24,424 nt of DNA, taken from assembly GCA_035546295.1 (NCBI GenBank), contig DATKBT010000033.1, positions 1 through 24,424 on the forward strand, given 5' to 3'. The translations under genes and the position numbers were made by a program. Below, piece after piece: positions 6,642 to 14,152 of the stretch; the stretch's first letter is position 1, and each line of letters begins with the position of its first letter. The notes beneath the pieces were generated by a model. The model saw only the letters and a program-made list of their open reading frames with translations, was not told the origin of the DNA and made no database searches. The stretch comes from DATKBT01 sp035546295 (lineage in GTDB: Bacteria; Acidobacteriota; Thermoanaerobaculia; Multivoradales; Multivoraceae).

Positions 6642-8980
6642 GACGCGATCCACTCCCTCACCTTGGAAAACCTCCTCTCGACCGGCCTCCCCTTCACCGC
6701 CGTCGCCAACGCCCGTCGCTGCCCCACCAGCACGACCAGGGACCTGCCACGGGTGACGCCGGTGTAGATCAGGTTGCGCTGGAGCATCACCCAGTGGGCG
6801 AGCGCGATCGGCACGATGATCGCCGGGTACTCCGAGCCCTGCGACTTGTGGATGGTGATCGCGTAGGCGAGGACGATCTGGTCGAGCTCGCCGAAGCGGT
6901 AGGCGACCTCGCGCTCCTCGCGCTCTTCCCCGTAGCGCACGACGAGCTCCTGCGCCTCGGGGTCGATCGCGGTGACCACCCCGACGTCGCCGTTGAAGAC
7001 CTCCTTGTCGTAGTCATTCTCGGTCTGCATCACCTTGTCGCCGACGCGGTAGGTCCAGCCGAAGCGCTCGACCTCCTCGGCGCCCGCCCGCTTCGGGTTG
7101 AGCGCCGCCTGCAGCTCGAGGTTGAAGGCGCGGGCGCCGAGCTTTCCCCGGTTCATGGGGCACAGGACCTGCACGTCGCGCAGCGGATCGAGGCCGAAGC
7201 GCCGGGGGATCCGGTGGCGCGCGATCTCGACCACCTTGGCGCGGGCGTCCTCGGGCTCCTCGGCATCGACGAAGTAGAAGTCGGTGAGAGCGGCCCCCTG
7301 CCCCGAACCGGCCTGCCCCGAGCTGGCCTGCCCCGAGCCGACGCCGCTGGAGAAGCCGACCCGCGAAGGGGCGGCATTCGAGCCGGCACCGCTCGGTCCT
7401 GCCCCGGCCGAACCGGATTCCGTCGCGCCCGCCGCGCCCGGCTCGGGCAGCTCGGGCATCAGCCCGCGATTGATGCGGTGCGCGTTGACCACGATCCGGC
7501 TGGTCCGCTCCTGGCGGAAGATCTCGGTGAGGCGGGCGACCGGGACCACGCCGCTGTCGATCGCGTCGCGCAGCACCTGGCCGGGGCCGACCGACGGGAG
7601 CTGGTCGACGTCGCCGACCAGCAGCAGCGCGCCGTCCTCGGGGACCGCGTCGAGCAGCGAGGCCATCAGCGGGACGTCGACCATCGAGGTCTCGTCGACC
7701 ACCAGGAGGCCGCACTCGAGCGGGTTCTCGCCCCGGCGCCGGAAGCCGCCGCTCCTGGGGTCGACCTCGAGCAGTCGGTGGATGGTCTTGGCCTCGAGGC
7801 CGGTGCTCTCCGCCAGGCGCTTGGCGGCGCGGCCGGTCGGCGCGCACAGCGCGACCTCCACCCGCTTGGCGCGCAGGATCGACAGGATCGCGCGCACCAG
7901 GGTCGTCTTGCCGACGCCGGGCCCGCCGGTGATCACCAGCGCCCTCGAGTCGAGCGCACGCTCGACCGCGGCGCGCTGGCTCGGCGCGAGATCGATCCCG
8001 AGGCGCTCCTGCACCCAGACGAGCGCCGGCTCCGCGTCGATCGCGCCCCAGGGCGGCCGGCCGGCGGCGATGGCGTGCAATCGCCGGCCGATCAGGCGCT
8101 CGGCCTGCCACAGCGTTGCCAGGAAGATCGCGCGCTCGCCCTCGATCGTGTCCGCGATCAGATCGCCTTCGGCGAGCTCGGCGACCAGGGCGCGCTCGAG
8201 GATCTGGCGCGGAATCTCGAGCAGCTTCTCGCCCTCCTCGAGCAGACGCTGCTCGGGGAGCGCGCAATGGCCGGCGCCCACGGCCTGGAGCAGGGTGTAG
8301 GCGAGCCCGGCCCGCGCGCGCACGTCGGCGTCCTTGGCGATGCCGAGGCGCTGGGCGAGCGCGTCGGCGGTCTTGAAGCCGACGCCGCGAATGTCGCGCG
8401 CGAGCCGGTACGGGTTCTCGGTGATCAGCGGCACCGCGTCGGCGCCGTAGGTCTTGTAGATGCGCACCGCGCGTGCGGTGCCGATGCCGTGGCTCTGGAG
8501 GAAGACCATGATGTCGCGGATCACCCGCTGCTCGGCCCAGCCGTCGAGGATGCGCTGGAGGCGAATCGGGCCGATGCCGTCGACGGTCTTGAGCCGCTCG
8601 GGGTGCTCCTCGATGACCTCGAACACGCGCTCTCCGAACGCGCCCACGAGCCGGCGCGCGAGCTCGCGCCCGATCCCCCGGATCAGCCCCGAGCCGAGGT
8701 AGCGCTCGATGCCCTCCAGCGAGTCGGGGGGCGTGACCCGCAGCAGCGCCGCCTTGAACTGCAGGCCGTGATCGACGGTGTTCTGCCACTCGCCGGAGGC
8801 CTGGACCGTCTCGCCGGGGGCCACGGAGGGAGCGTGGCCGATCAGGGTCACCAGCTCGCGGCGCCCACGGACCTTGAGCCGCAGCACGCAGAAGCCGTTG
8901 TCGGCGTTGTGGAACGTGACCCGCTCGACGATGCCGGAGAGGGCGACGCGGGGGGCGGCTTCCTGGGCGGGGCGGGGCAT
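6629..8980 (-). CDS. recD2: RecD2-type SF1B DNA helicase
   Basis: A 783-residue ATP-dependent 5'-3' DNA helicase of the RecD2/YrrC family, the stand-alone RecD type found without RecBC. The N-terminal OB-like region starts with SGIVERVTFHNADNGFCVL and is followed by helix-hairpin-helix repeats (GSGLIRGIGRELARRLV, VDGIGPIRLQRIL, IRGVGFKTADALAQRLG). The helicase core has Walker A GGPGVGKTT (residues 352-360, Lys358) and Walker B VVDETSMVD (Asp429-Glu430). Later come GDVDQLPSVGPGQVL, the FRQ motif, and the C-terminal ITIHKSQGSEYPAII and YTGVTRGR motifs. Residues about 512-563 are a Gly/Ser/Ala-rich insertion carrying a 15-bp tandem repeat, between FRQERTSRIVVNAHRIN and the second RecA domain. 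The ATG at 8980 gives the usual N-terminus. It acts in cytoplasmic DNA repair. Confidence 0.95.
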   Translation of the reverse strand: MPRPAQEAAPRVALSGIVERVTFHNADNGFCVLRLKVRGRRELVTLIGHAPSVAPGETVQASGEWQNTVDHGLQFKAALLRVTPPDSLEGIERYLGSGLIRGIGRELARRLVGAFGERVFEVIEEHPERLKTVDGIGPIRLQRILDGWAEQRVIRDIMVFLQSHGIGTARAVRIYKTYGADAVPLITENPYRLARDIRGVGFKTADALAQRLGIAKDADVRARAGLAYTLLQAVGAGHCALPEQRLLEEGEKLLEIPRQILERALVAELAEGDLIADTIEGERAIFLATLWQAERLIGRRLHAIAAGRPPWGAIDAEPALVWVQERLGIDLAPSQRAAVERALDSRALVITGGPGVGKTTLVRAILSILRAKRVEVALCAPTGRAAKRLAESTGLEAKTIHRLLEVDPRSGGFRRRGENPLECGLLVVDETSMVDVPLMASLLDAVPEDGALLLVGDVDQLPSVGPGQVLRDAIDSGVVPVARLTEIFRQERTSRIVVNAHRINRGLMPELPEPGAAGATESGSAGAGPSGAGSNAAPSRVGFSSGVGSGQASSGQAGSGQGAALTDFYFVDAEEPEDARAKVVEIARHRIPRRFGLDPLRDVQVLCPMNRGKLGARAFNLELQAALNPKRAGAEEVERFGWTYRVGDKVMQTENDYDKEVFNGDVGVVTAIDPEAQELVVRYGEEREEREVAYRFGELDQIVLAYAITIHKSQGSEYPAIIVPIALAHWVMLQRNLIYTGVTRGRSLVVLVGQRRALATAVKGRPVERRFSKVREWIASPPK
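7297..7341. repeat. Three 15-bp tandem repeats inside recD2
   Basis: Copies at 7297-7311, 7312-7326 and 7327-7341 share the core CCTGCCCCGA followed by ACCGG, GCTGG or GCCGA. Being multiples of three they keep the frame, and on the coding strand they encode repeated SGQA-type residues within the low-complexity insertion. Confidence 0.85.
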
Positions 8981-9226
8981 TGCGGGTGTTCGATCGGCGG
9001 GTCGCGGCGTGGGGCGGGAGTCGCGGTTCCGTCACGGGGGAGCGAGTCGGCGTTGCGGCGGCGTCGTGTGGCGTTGCGGCGAGCATGCCAAAGATCCAGC
9101 CGAAGGCACGTCGAGCTCCCGCCCGTGCATCACCAGACCCTTCTTCGTGGCGGCCGACTTTGCGGTCGAGCGAGAATCGGGGCGAGCGGCTCGGACTCGA
9201 GCGCATCATCGCGGCGCCGCCGTTCA

Positions 9227-9260
9227 GTCGTCGCGATCGGCCGCCATGGAGGTGGGCCGC
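9227..9260 (+). repeat. Dispersed repeat, left copy flanking the toxin-antitoxin module
   Basis: A 34-base element starting GTCGTCGCGATCGGC. It matches 9994-10027 in the same orientation at 28 of 34 positions, with the first 15 identical. A related copy in inverse orientation lies at 22746-22786 and has an extra hairpin inserted in it. Confidence 0.7.
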
Positions 9261-9316
9261 ATCTGTCGGAGACCGTCACTCTTCCCGAGCGGGTGAGCTC
9301 GAGCGAAGTGCTCTGG

Positions 9317-9322
9317 TACTCT
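9317..9322 (+). promoter_or_regulatory. Candidate -10 element for the antitoxin gene
   Basis: TACTCT ends 7 bases before the antitoxin ATG at 9330, placing the expected transcription start at about the A of the ATG. No Shine-Dalgarno is present in the CTCCTCCCC between. The -35 is not clear, so this rests on position and on the matching arrangement at other genes in the window. Confidence 0.35.
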
Positions 9323-9329
9323 CCTCCCC

Positions 9330-9557
9330 ATGCGTCAGGACCTCCTCGAAGAGGGCAAGAAGCTGAGTTTCCCTGAGCGAATCGAGCTCGCGGAAGCGAT
9401 CTGGGACAGCGTTCCGCGCGACGCTACCGAGGACCAGCTCGACGTTCCCGAGTCGCATCGCCAGATCCTGGATCAGCGTCTCGCTTCCGAGAAGAAGACC
9501 CCCGAGTCGGGTTCTGACTGGCCGGAGGTGCGCGATCGCCTACGGCGCAAGCTGTGA
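9330..9557 (+). CDS. Addiction-module antitoxin (unstable-antitoxin family, ParD/StbD-like role)
   Basis: A 75-residue acidic protein, MRQDLLEEGKKLSFPERIE followed by LAEAIWDSVP, which matches the short 'putative addiction module component' family (PF09720/TIGR02574 type). The conserved LSxxERxxLAExIWDS signature is in the first half, and the C-terminus (DWPEVRDRLRRKL) is the usual toxin-contact tail. It neutralises the ParE/RelE-fold toxin encoded immediately downstream; its TGA overlaps the toxin's GTG (GTGA, 9554-9557), implying coupled translation. Length and order are typical. No Shine-Dalgarno is evident. Confidence 0.88.
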   Translation: MRQDLLEEGKKLSFPERIELAEAIWDSVPRDATEDQLDVPESHRQILDQRLASEKKTPESGSDWPEVRDRLRRKL

Positions 9558-9858
9558 GGCCTTCTCTTCTACTTTCAGAAGACGCCGAAGCCGATCTCGC
9601 GGAGGCCAGCTTTGGTACGAGTCACAACGGGTGGGCCTGGGCGCTGACTTCCTCGAAGTCGTCGACCAGACTCTCACCCAGATTGCCGAGCTCCCCGCCA
9701 TGTATCCGGCGGTCTATCGCGGGCTTCGACGAGCGCTCTTACGCCGGTTTCCCTATGCCGTCTACTACCGGCTGCGAGGGGAGTCCGTGCGGGTTCTGGC
9801 GTTTCTTCACCAGCGCCGGAGCCCGAACGTCATCCGCTCTCGGACATCGCGTTCCTGA
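9554..9858 (+). pseudogene. ParE/RelE-family toxin, interrupted by a one-base deletion
   Basis: Frame 1, from the GTG at 9554, reads RPSLLLSEDAEADLAEASF. The second piece, in the -1 frame, reads WYESQRVGLGADFLEVVDQ and continues to RRFPYAVYYRL, VRVLAFLHQRRSP and a stop at 9856-9858. One extra T in the TTT run at 9611-9613 would restore a 101-residue ParE-like protein (AEADLAEA-x-x-WYE at the start, FPY-x-VYYR and FLHQRRSP at the end, all family hallmarks). So this is a one-base deletion relative to the ancestral gene, a sequencing error in a homopolymer, or, less likely, a -1 frameshift site (no canonical slippery heptamer is present). As read, the product from the GTG would diverge after about 20 residues and continue as unrelated sequence to 9868. 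ParE toxins target gyrase; RelE relatives cut mRNA. Confidence 0.8.
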
Positions 9859-9921
9859 GGTGCGGTAGCGAAATGTTTCGAGCCCCGCGACGACCCGATC
9901 GAATCGGCCATGACGGCAGGG

Positions 9922-9935
9922 CCCTCGATCGAGGG
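9922..9935. repeat. Perfect 14-bp palindrome downstream of the toxin
   Basis: CCCTCGATCGAGGG reads the same on both strands. It lies 64 bases past the toxin stop. It could be a protein-binding site or just a GC-rich coincidence; there is no T tract to suggest a terminator. Confidence 0.4.
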
Positions 9936-9993
9936 TGGTTCGACGGCGCTCCGTACCGATCGGTCGTCCGCCTCGTCACGGCGTCGCCATCGA

Positions 9994-10027
9994 GTCGTCG
10001 CGATCGGCGGCCACCGAGGGCGTCCGC
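9994..10027 (+). repeat. Dispersed repeat, right copy flanking the toxin-antitoxin module
   Basis: Second copy of the 34-base element at 9227-9260, in the same orientation, 28 of 34 identical. The two copies bracket the antitoxin and toxin genes. Confidence 0.7.
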
Positions 10028-10085
10028 TTCGGGTGCCGGGCTCGGCTCGCTATCTCCCGCCGGACCGGCTCCTCGATCCGGAGAC

Positions 10086-10091
10086 TACAAT
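10086..10091 (+). promoter_or_regulatory. Candidate -10 element for the VOC gene
   Basis: TACAAT lies 8 bases before the ATG at 10100, so transcription should begin within about 2 bases of the start codon. The surrounding CTACAATCCGC-GAC context is nearly identical to that at 13004-13018, before the phosphotransferase. No Shine-Dalgarno is visible between. Confidence 0.55.
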
Positions 10092-10099
10092 CCGCGGAC

Positions 10100-10819
10100 A
10101 TGACCGCTCCCGTCTCCGCTCGCTGGCACCACCTCCACCTCGCCGCCCCGGACCCGGCTGCGGCCGCCGACTGGTACGCGACGCAGCTCGCCGGCCAGCG
10201 CCGCACCTACGGCGAGTACGAGCTGGCGCTGTTCGACGGCCACTTCTTCACCTGGTATCGGGACGGCGAGCCCGCGCGGTCGCAGGGCTCCGTGCTCGAT
10301 CACTTCGGCTGGTCGGTGCCGAACCTCGAGGAGACGATGGATCGCCTCGTCGCGGCCGGAGCGACGGCGCTCGACGGTCCGCGGACCGTTGGCGACGCGC
10401 AGCTCAAGATCTCGTTTCTCGACGATCCCTGGGGCGCCAAGCTCGAGCTGCTCGAGGATACCGACCTGCTCGGCTTCCATCACGTTCACGTGGTGGTGCC
10501 GGAGCCCGAGGCCGAGCGGGAGTGGTGGCGCGATCGTTTCGGCGGCGCGCCGGAACGGTTCAAGGGGCTGGTGCCCGGGCTGAGACACCCGCGCTTCTGG
10601 ATGCTGTTTCGCGAAGCGCAGGAGAGCGTCGCGCCGAGTCTCGGGCGCTCGATCGATCACCTGGGACTGCGGCTGGAGGACGTCGATGCGGCCTGCCGCG
10701 AGCTCGCCGGGCGCGGCGACGAGCTCGAGGGCGCGCCCGCGGACTTCGGGCCGAACCGCTTCGCGTTCCTTTCTTCGCCGAGCGGGGTCCGCGTCGAGCT
10801 GTTCCAGGTCGGCGCCTGA
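10100..10819 (+). CDS. Two-module VOC (glyoxalase/dioxygenase superfamily) protein
   Basis: A 239-residue protein made of two VOC modules. Module 1 has WHHLHLAAPDPAAAADWY (His11), LDHFGWSVPNLEE (His68) and AKLELLED (Glu116). Module 2 has GFHHVHVVVPEPEAE (His128/His130), SIDHLGLRLEDVD (His187) and VRVELFQ (Glu233). The His...His...Glu pattern in both halves is what VOC metal sites need, so a metal-dependent lyase, isomerase or dioxygenase is plausible; the substrate is unknown. The ATG at 10100 starts right at the first beta strand and sits behind a -10-like TACAAT. The GH20 gene starts 15 nt after its stop, so they are likely co-transcribed. No signal peptide; cytoplasmic. Confidence 0.85.
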   Translation: MTAPVSARWHHLHLAAPDPAAAADWYATQLAGQRRTYGEYELALFDGHFFTWYRDGEPARSQGSVLDHFGWSVPNLEETMDRLVAAGATALDGPRTVGDAQLKISFLDDPWGAKLELLEDTDLLGFHHVHVVVPEPEAEREWWRDRFGGAPERFKGLVPGLRHPRFWMLFREAQESVAPSLGRSIDHLGLRLEDVDAACRELAGRGDELEGAPADFGPNRFAFLSSPSGVRVELFQVGA

Positions 10820-10834
10820 CCGGGCGATCGCTCG

Positions 10835-12802
10835 ATGACCGACCCCGAGCGGCTCCTCGCGCCACAGCCGGTGCGCCTCGAGCGCACGGGAGGCGCCTGG
10901 CGAGGAGCGGGGGAGGTCTCGTTGTGGGGCGGCTTCGCGGGGCCGGAGAGCACGATGCTTCGTGCGCGTGCCTCCGAGCTGCTCGCTCGCGCTGGACTGC
11001 GGGTCGCCGACGCTGCGCAGCCGTCGGAGGCCGCGGTCTCTCTGCAGCCGGGGAACGGCCTCGCGCCGCAGTCGTACCGACTGGAGTCGCTCCAGGAGGC
11101 TTGGCGGATCGAGGCCGGCGATGCCCCGGGCGCCTTCTACGCGCTGTGCACGCTGGCGCAGTGGCTCGAGCTGCACAGATCGCCCGATGGTCGATCGGTC
11201 TCGGCGCCCTGCATCAGGGTCGAGGACGCGCCGTCGTTCGCGACGCGGGGAGCGATGCTCGACGTCTCGCGCAACCGCGTTCCGACGTTGGAGACGCTGT
11301 TCGAGCTGGTCGATCGCTTTGCCGCGCTCAAGCTCAACCACCTCCAGCTCTACGTCGAGCACACCTTCGCGTATCAGGGCCACGAGCGCGTCTGGGAGGG
11401 GTGGAGCCCGCTGACTGCGGAGGAGATCCGGGCGCTCGACGACCACTGCCGGGAGCGCTTCGTCGAGCTGGCCCCCAACCAGAACAGCTTCGGCCATTTC
11501 CACCGCTGGCTCGTGCACGACGCGTATCGCCCGCTCGCCGAGTGCCCGGAGGGAATCCAGCACCCCTTCGGCGATGAGCGCGAACCCTTCAGCCTGTGCC
11601 CGACCGACCCGCGCTCGCTCGAGCTGCTCGGCGACCTCTACGCCCAGTTGCTGCCGTGCTTTCGCAGCGAGCGGTTCAACGTCGGTCTCGACGAGACCTT
11701 CGACCTCGGAATGGGGCGATCGGCGGCGGAGGTGGCGCGCGTCGGAAGGGGCCGCGTCTATCTCGAGTACCTGAGGCGCGTTCACGGTCTCGTCTCGCGC
11801 CACGGCCGGCGGATGCTGTTCTGGGGGGACATCATCCTCGAACACCCGGAGCTGATCCCCGAGCTGCCCGAGGACGTCGTCGCGCTCGAATGGGGGTACG
11901 AGGCCGATCACCCGTTCGGCGAGCACGGGGCGAGCTTCGCGTCGTCCGGGCGGGAGTTCTGGGTCTGCCCGGGGACCTCGTCGTGGCTGAGCTTCGCGGG
12001 GCGGGCGACGAACGCGCTCGGCAATCTCGCGAGCGCCGCCGTTCACGGGCGCGAGCACGGGGCGAGCGGGTACCTGGTCACCGACTGGGGAGATCAGGGG
12101 CACCTGCAGCCGCTGCCGGCGAGCTACGTCGGATGGCTGGCGGGGGCGTGCTTCGCGTGGAACGCCGACGCGGCGCGACGGGCGCCGAGGGAGCCGAGCT
12201 CCGCGACTGCCGCGAGCGTCGCCGACGGGGTCGAGCGATGGCTCGCCGGCGATTGCGCGCCGGGGATCGGACGCTCGATCTGGGATCTCGCGGAGGCGTA
12301 TCGACTCGTGGGGCCGACGCCCATGAACCGCTCCGTTCTCTTCTCGATCGTGCAGCGGGTGGCGCAGCCCATGACCGGCGGCGCCTTCGATGCGCTCGAC
12401 CGCGAAGGGCTCGAACGCACGGCCGCAGCGCTCCGTGACCTTCGCGCGGGCTTGACGACGAAAGCGGCTGTGTCGGCAAGCCGCGAAGGTGAACCTGGAG
12501 CGGCGGCTCGAACGATCGGAGCGGAGCAGACGCAGCGGGAGCTCCTGTGGACCGCCGACGCGATGCTCCTGGCCTGTGAGCTGGGGCTGCAGCGGATCGA
12601 GCAGGGACGTGAGCGTCCGGTCCTCGAGCTCCCCGCGGCCTCGCGTCGCAGCCATCGCGACGAGGCCAAGAGGCTCGCCGAGGAGCTGAGCGGGACATGG
12701 TTGGCGAGTCACCGCCCCGGCGGGCTCGACGCGTCGCTCGAGTGGTGGGGACGCATCGAGCACGCGTTGGAGGCAGAGAACGAATCGATCGGGTGCGAGT
12801 GA
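10835..12802 (+). CDS. Glycoside hydrolase family 20-like beta-N-acetylhexosaminidase
   Basis: A 655-residue protein. Residues about 1-125 resemble the GH20 N-terminal (GH20b) domain, ending in a GAFYALCTLAQWLEL helix. The TIM barrel starts at APSFATRGAMLDVSRNRVPT. FNVGLDETFDLG carries the catalytic Asp286-Glu287 pair used in substrate-assisted hydrolysis of terminal GlcNAc or GalNAc. Later barrel strands are RRMLFWGDIILEHPEL and VVALEWGY, then GYLVTDWGDQGHLQPL. A helical C-terminal region of about 200 residues follows. No signal peptide is seen, so it probably works in the cytoplasm on imported amino-sugar oligomers or muropeptide-derived sugars (inference). Co-directional with the VOC gene 15 nt upstream. 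The substrate is uncertain because the motif around the DE pair is GLDET rather than the commoner GGDE. Confidence 0.85.
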   Translation: MTDPERLLAPQPVRLERTGGAWRGAGEVSLWGGFAGPESTMLRARASELLARAGLRVADAAQPSEAAVSLQPGNGLAPQSYRLESLQEAWRIEAGDAPGAFYALCTLAQWLELHRSPDGRSVSAPCIRVEDAPSFATRGAMLDVSRNRVPTLETLFELVDRFAALKLNHLQLYVEHTFAYQGHERVWEGWSPLTAEEIRALDDHCRERFVELAPNQNSFGHFHRWLVHDAYRPLAECPEGIQHPFGDEREPFSLCPTDPRSLELLGDLYAQLLPCFRSERFNVGLDETFDLGMGRSAAEVARVGRGRVYLEYLRRVHGLVSRHGRRMLFWGDIILEHPELIPELPEDVVALEWGYEADHPFGEHGASFASSGREFWVCPGTSSWLSFAGRATNALGNLASAAVHGREHGASGYLVTDWGDQGHLQPLPASYVGWLAGACFAWNADAARRAPREPSSATAASVADGVERWLAGDCAPGIGRSIWDLAEAYRLVGPTPMNRSVLFSIVQRVAQPMTGGAFDALDREGLERTAAALRDLRAGLTTKAAVSASREGEPGAAARTIGAEQTQRELLWTADAMLLACELGLQRIEQGRERPVLELPAASRRSHRDEAKRLAEELSGTWLASHRPGGLDASLEWWGRIEHALEAENESIGCE

Positions 12803-13004
12803 CGGCGGTCGGGCAGCGTGCCGCTCCGCGTGCACCATCTCGCTGAAGCGTAGAGGCGCCGCGCGTCCAGTTCGGAAGAGCGAGCCTCCCCCGCTCGATC
12901 GTCGGCCGAGCAGGAGCCCGTCCGCTACGAAAGCTCGATTCGGAGGATCCATCGCGACAACGCGACGGTGTCACCCTCGACCGGAGGCCCTCGGACCCGA
13001 TCGC

Positions 13005-13010
13005 TACAAT
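13005..13010 (+). promoter_or_regulatory. Candidate -10 element for the phosphotransferase gene
   Basis: TACAAT lies 9 bases before the ATG at 13020. The context CTACAATCCGCCGAC matches that before the VOC gene except for small differences at the 3' side. No Shine-Dalgarno lies between, so a leaderless or nearly leaderless mRNA is suggested. Confidence 0.55.
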
Positions 13011-13019
13011 CCGCCGACC

Positions 13020-14072
13020 ATGAGCCGCCCTGCCGATCTGATTCCTGTTCGTGACGTCCACTCCTTCGACCCTCAGGGCCTCGAGCGCTGGCTCGAGCGC
13101 CACGTCGCGGGCTACCGGGGGCCCGTCGAGGTCCTGCAGTTCGCGGGCGGTCAGTCCAACCCGACCTACTCCCTCGAGTCGCCGAGCGGCCGTTACGTCC
13201 TGCGCAGAAAGCCGCCCGGCAAGCTGCTCCCCTCGGCCCACGCGGTCGACCGCGAGTACCGCGTGCTGACCGCGCTCCGCGCCACTGGCGTTCCCGTCGC
13301 CCGCACCTTCGCGCTGTGCGAGGACGACGACGTCATCGGGACGGCCTTCTACGTCATGGAGCACGTCGACGGTCGCGTACTGCGCGACCCGCTGCTGCCG
13401 GGCTGCAAGCCCGCGGAGCGGGCCGCGATCTACGACGCGATGAACGCGACGCTGGCGGTGCTGCATCGTGTCGACTTCGTGGCGGTCGGGCTCGAGGACT
13501 TCGGCAAGCAGGGGGAGTACGTGGCGCGTCAGATCCACCGCTGGACCAAGCAGTACCGGGCCTCTGAGACCGTGACGATCACGGAGATGGATCGCCTGAT
13601 CGAGTGGCTGCCTCGCCACATCCCGGAGGACGACGAGACGACGCTGGTCCACGGCGACTTCCGCCTCGAGAACATGATCTTTCACCCCACCGAGCCCGAG
13701 GTGCTCGCCGTCCTCGACTGGGAGCTCTCCACCCTCGGCCACCCGCTGGCGGACCTCTCCTACAACTGTCTGCTCTACCGCACCGATCCCGACGCCTTCG
13801 GCGGGTTCGGCGACACCGACCTCGCCGCGCTCGGCATTCCCACCGAGAGCGAGTACGTCGCCGCCTACTGCCGCAGAACCGGGCGCGAGAGCATCGACGG
13901 CTGGGAGTTCTACATGGCCTTCGCTCTGTTCCGGATCGCCGCCATCCTCCAGGGGATCATGGGGCGCGTCGTCGACGGGACGGCGGCGGCCAAGAACGCG
14001 GCGGAGCGCGGCGCGATGGCGCCGGCGGTGGCGAGGCGGGGGTGGGAGATCGCGGAGGGGATGGGCGCGTAG
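13020..14072 (+). CDS. APH/ACAD10-11-like phosphotransferase family protein
   Basis: A 350-residue kinase-fold protein. The N-lobe has FAGGQSNPTYSLESPSGRYVLRRKPPG, with the nucleotide-binding loop and Lys as in ACAD10/11 N-terminal domains. The catalytic loop is LVHGDFRLENMIF (His211, Asp213, Asn218), and the metal-binding Asp is in LAVLDWELSTLGHPLADLSY (Asp233). This branch of the aminoglycoside-phosphotransferase superfamily is associated with phosphorylation of hydroxy-acyl-CoA or other small hydroxylated substrates, often next to acyl-CoA dehydrogenases. No such neighbour is present here; the thiolase is 9 kb away. Antibiotic resistance is unlikely given the family branch. It converges on the PhzF-like gene 80 bases away. 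Confidence 0.88.
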   Translation: MSRPADLIPVRDVHSFDPQGLERWLERHVAGYRGPVEVLQFAGGQSNPTYSLESPSGRYVLRRKPPGKLLPSAHAVDREYRVLTALRATGVPVARTFALCEDDDVIGTAFYVMEHVDGRVLRDPLLPGCKPAERAAIYDAMNATLAVLHRVDFVAVGLEDFGKQGEYVARQIHRWTKQYRASETVTITEMDRLIEWLPRHIPEDDETTLVHGDFRLENMIFHPTEPEVLAVLDWELSTLGHPLADLSYNCLLYRTDPDAFGGFGDTDLAALGIPTESEYVAAYCRRTGRESIDGWEFYMAFALFRIAAILQGIMGRVVDGTAAAKNAAERGAMAPAVARRGWEIAEGMGA

Positions 14073-14152
14073 CGCTGCGAGGATGCGGCGGCGAACGCGC
14101 GGGAATCGATCTGGACGGTCCGACCTTCTCGCCGCGAATCGAGACGCTCTCG

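Larger units (their letters stand above)
8981..9329. other. Spacer between divergent recD2 and the toxin-antitoxin operon
   Basis: No gene is seen in these 349 bases. They contain a degenerate piece of the palindromic repeat near 9150-9170 and a 34-bp direct-repeat copy at 9227-9260, listed separately. The antitoxin promoter candidate lies at the right end. Confidence 0.55.

Noticed and set aside
6794..9376. Very long open frame on the plus strand opposite recD2
   Set aside because: Its translation is low-complexity Arg/Ala/Asp/Gly-rich with no family motifs, while the minus strand has all helicase motifs. Long antisense frames are expected in GC-rich genes.
9554..9868. A 104-residue protein read straight from the toxin start
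   Set aside because: After about 20 residues the translation turns Ser/Pro-rich and loses resemblance to ParE, while the -1 frame continues the family perfectly.
13020..14072. Aminoglycoside-resistance kinase
   Set aside because: Motifs fit the ACAD10/11-like branch of the superfamily rather than known resistance enzymes.
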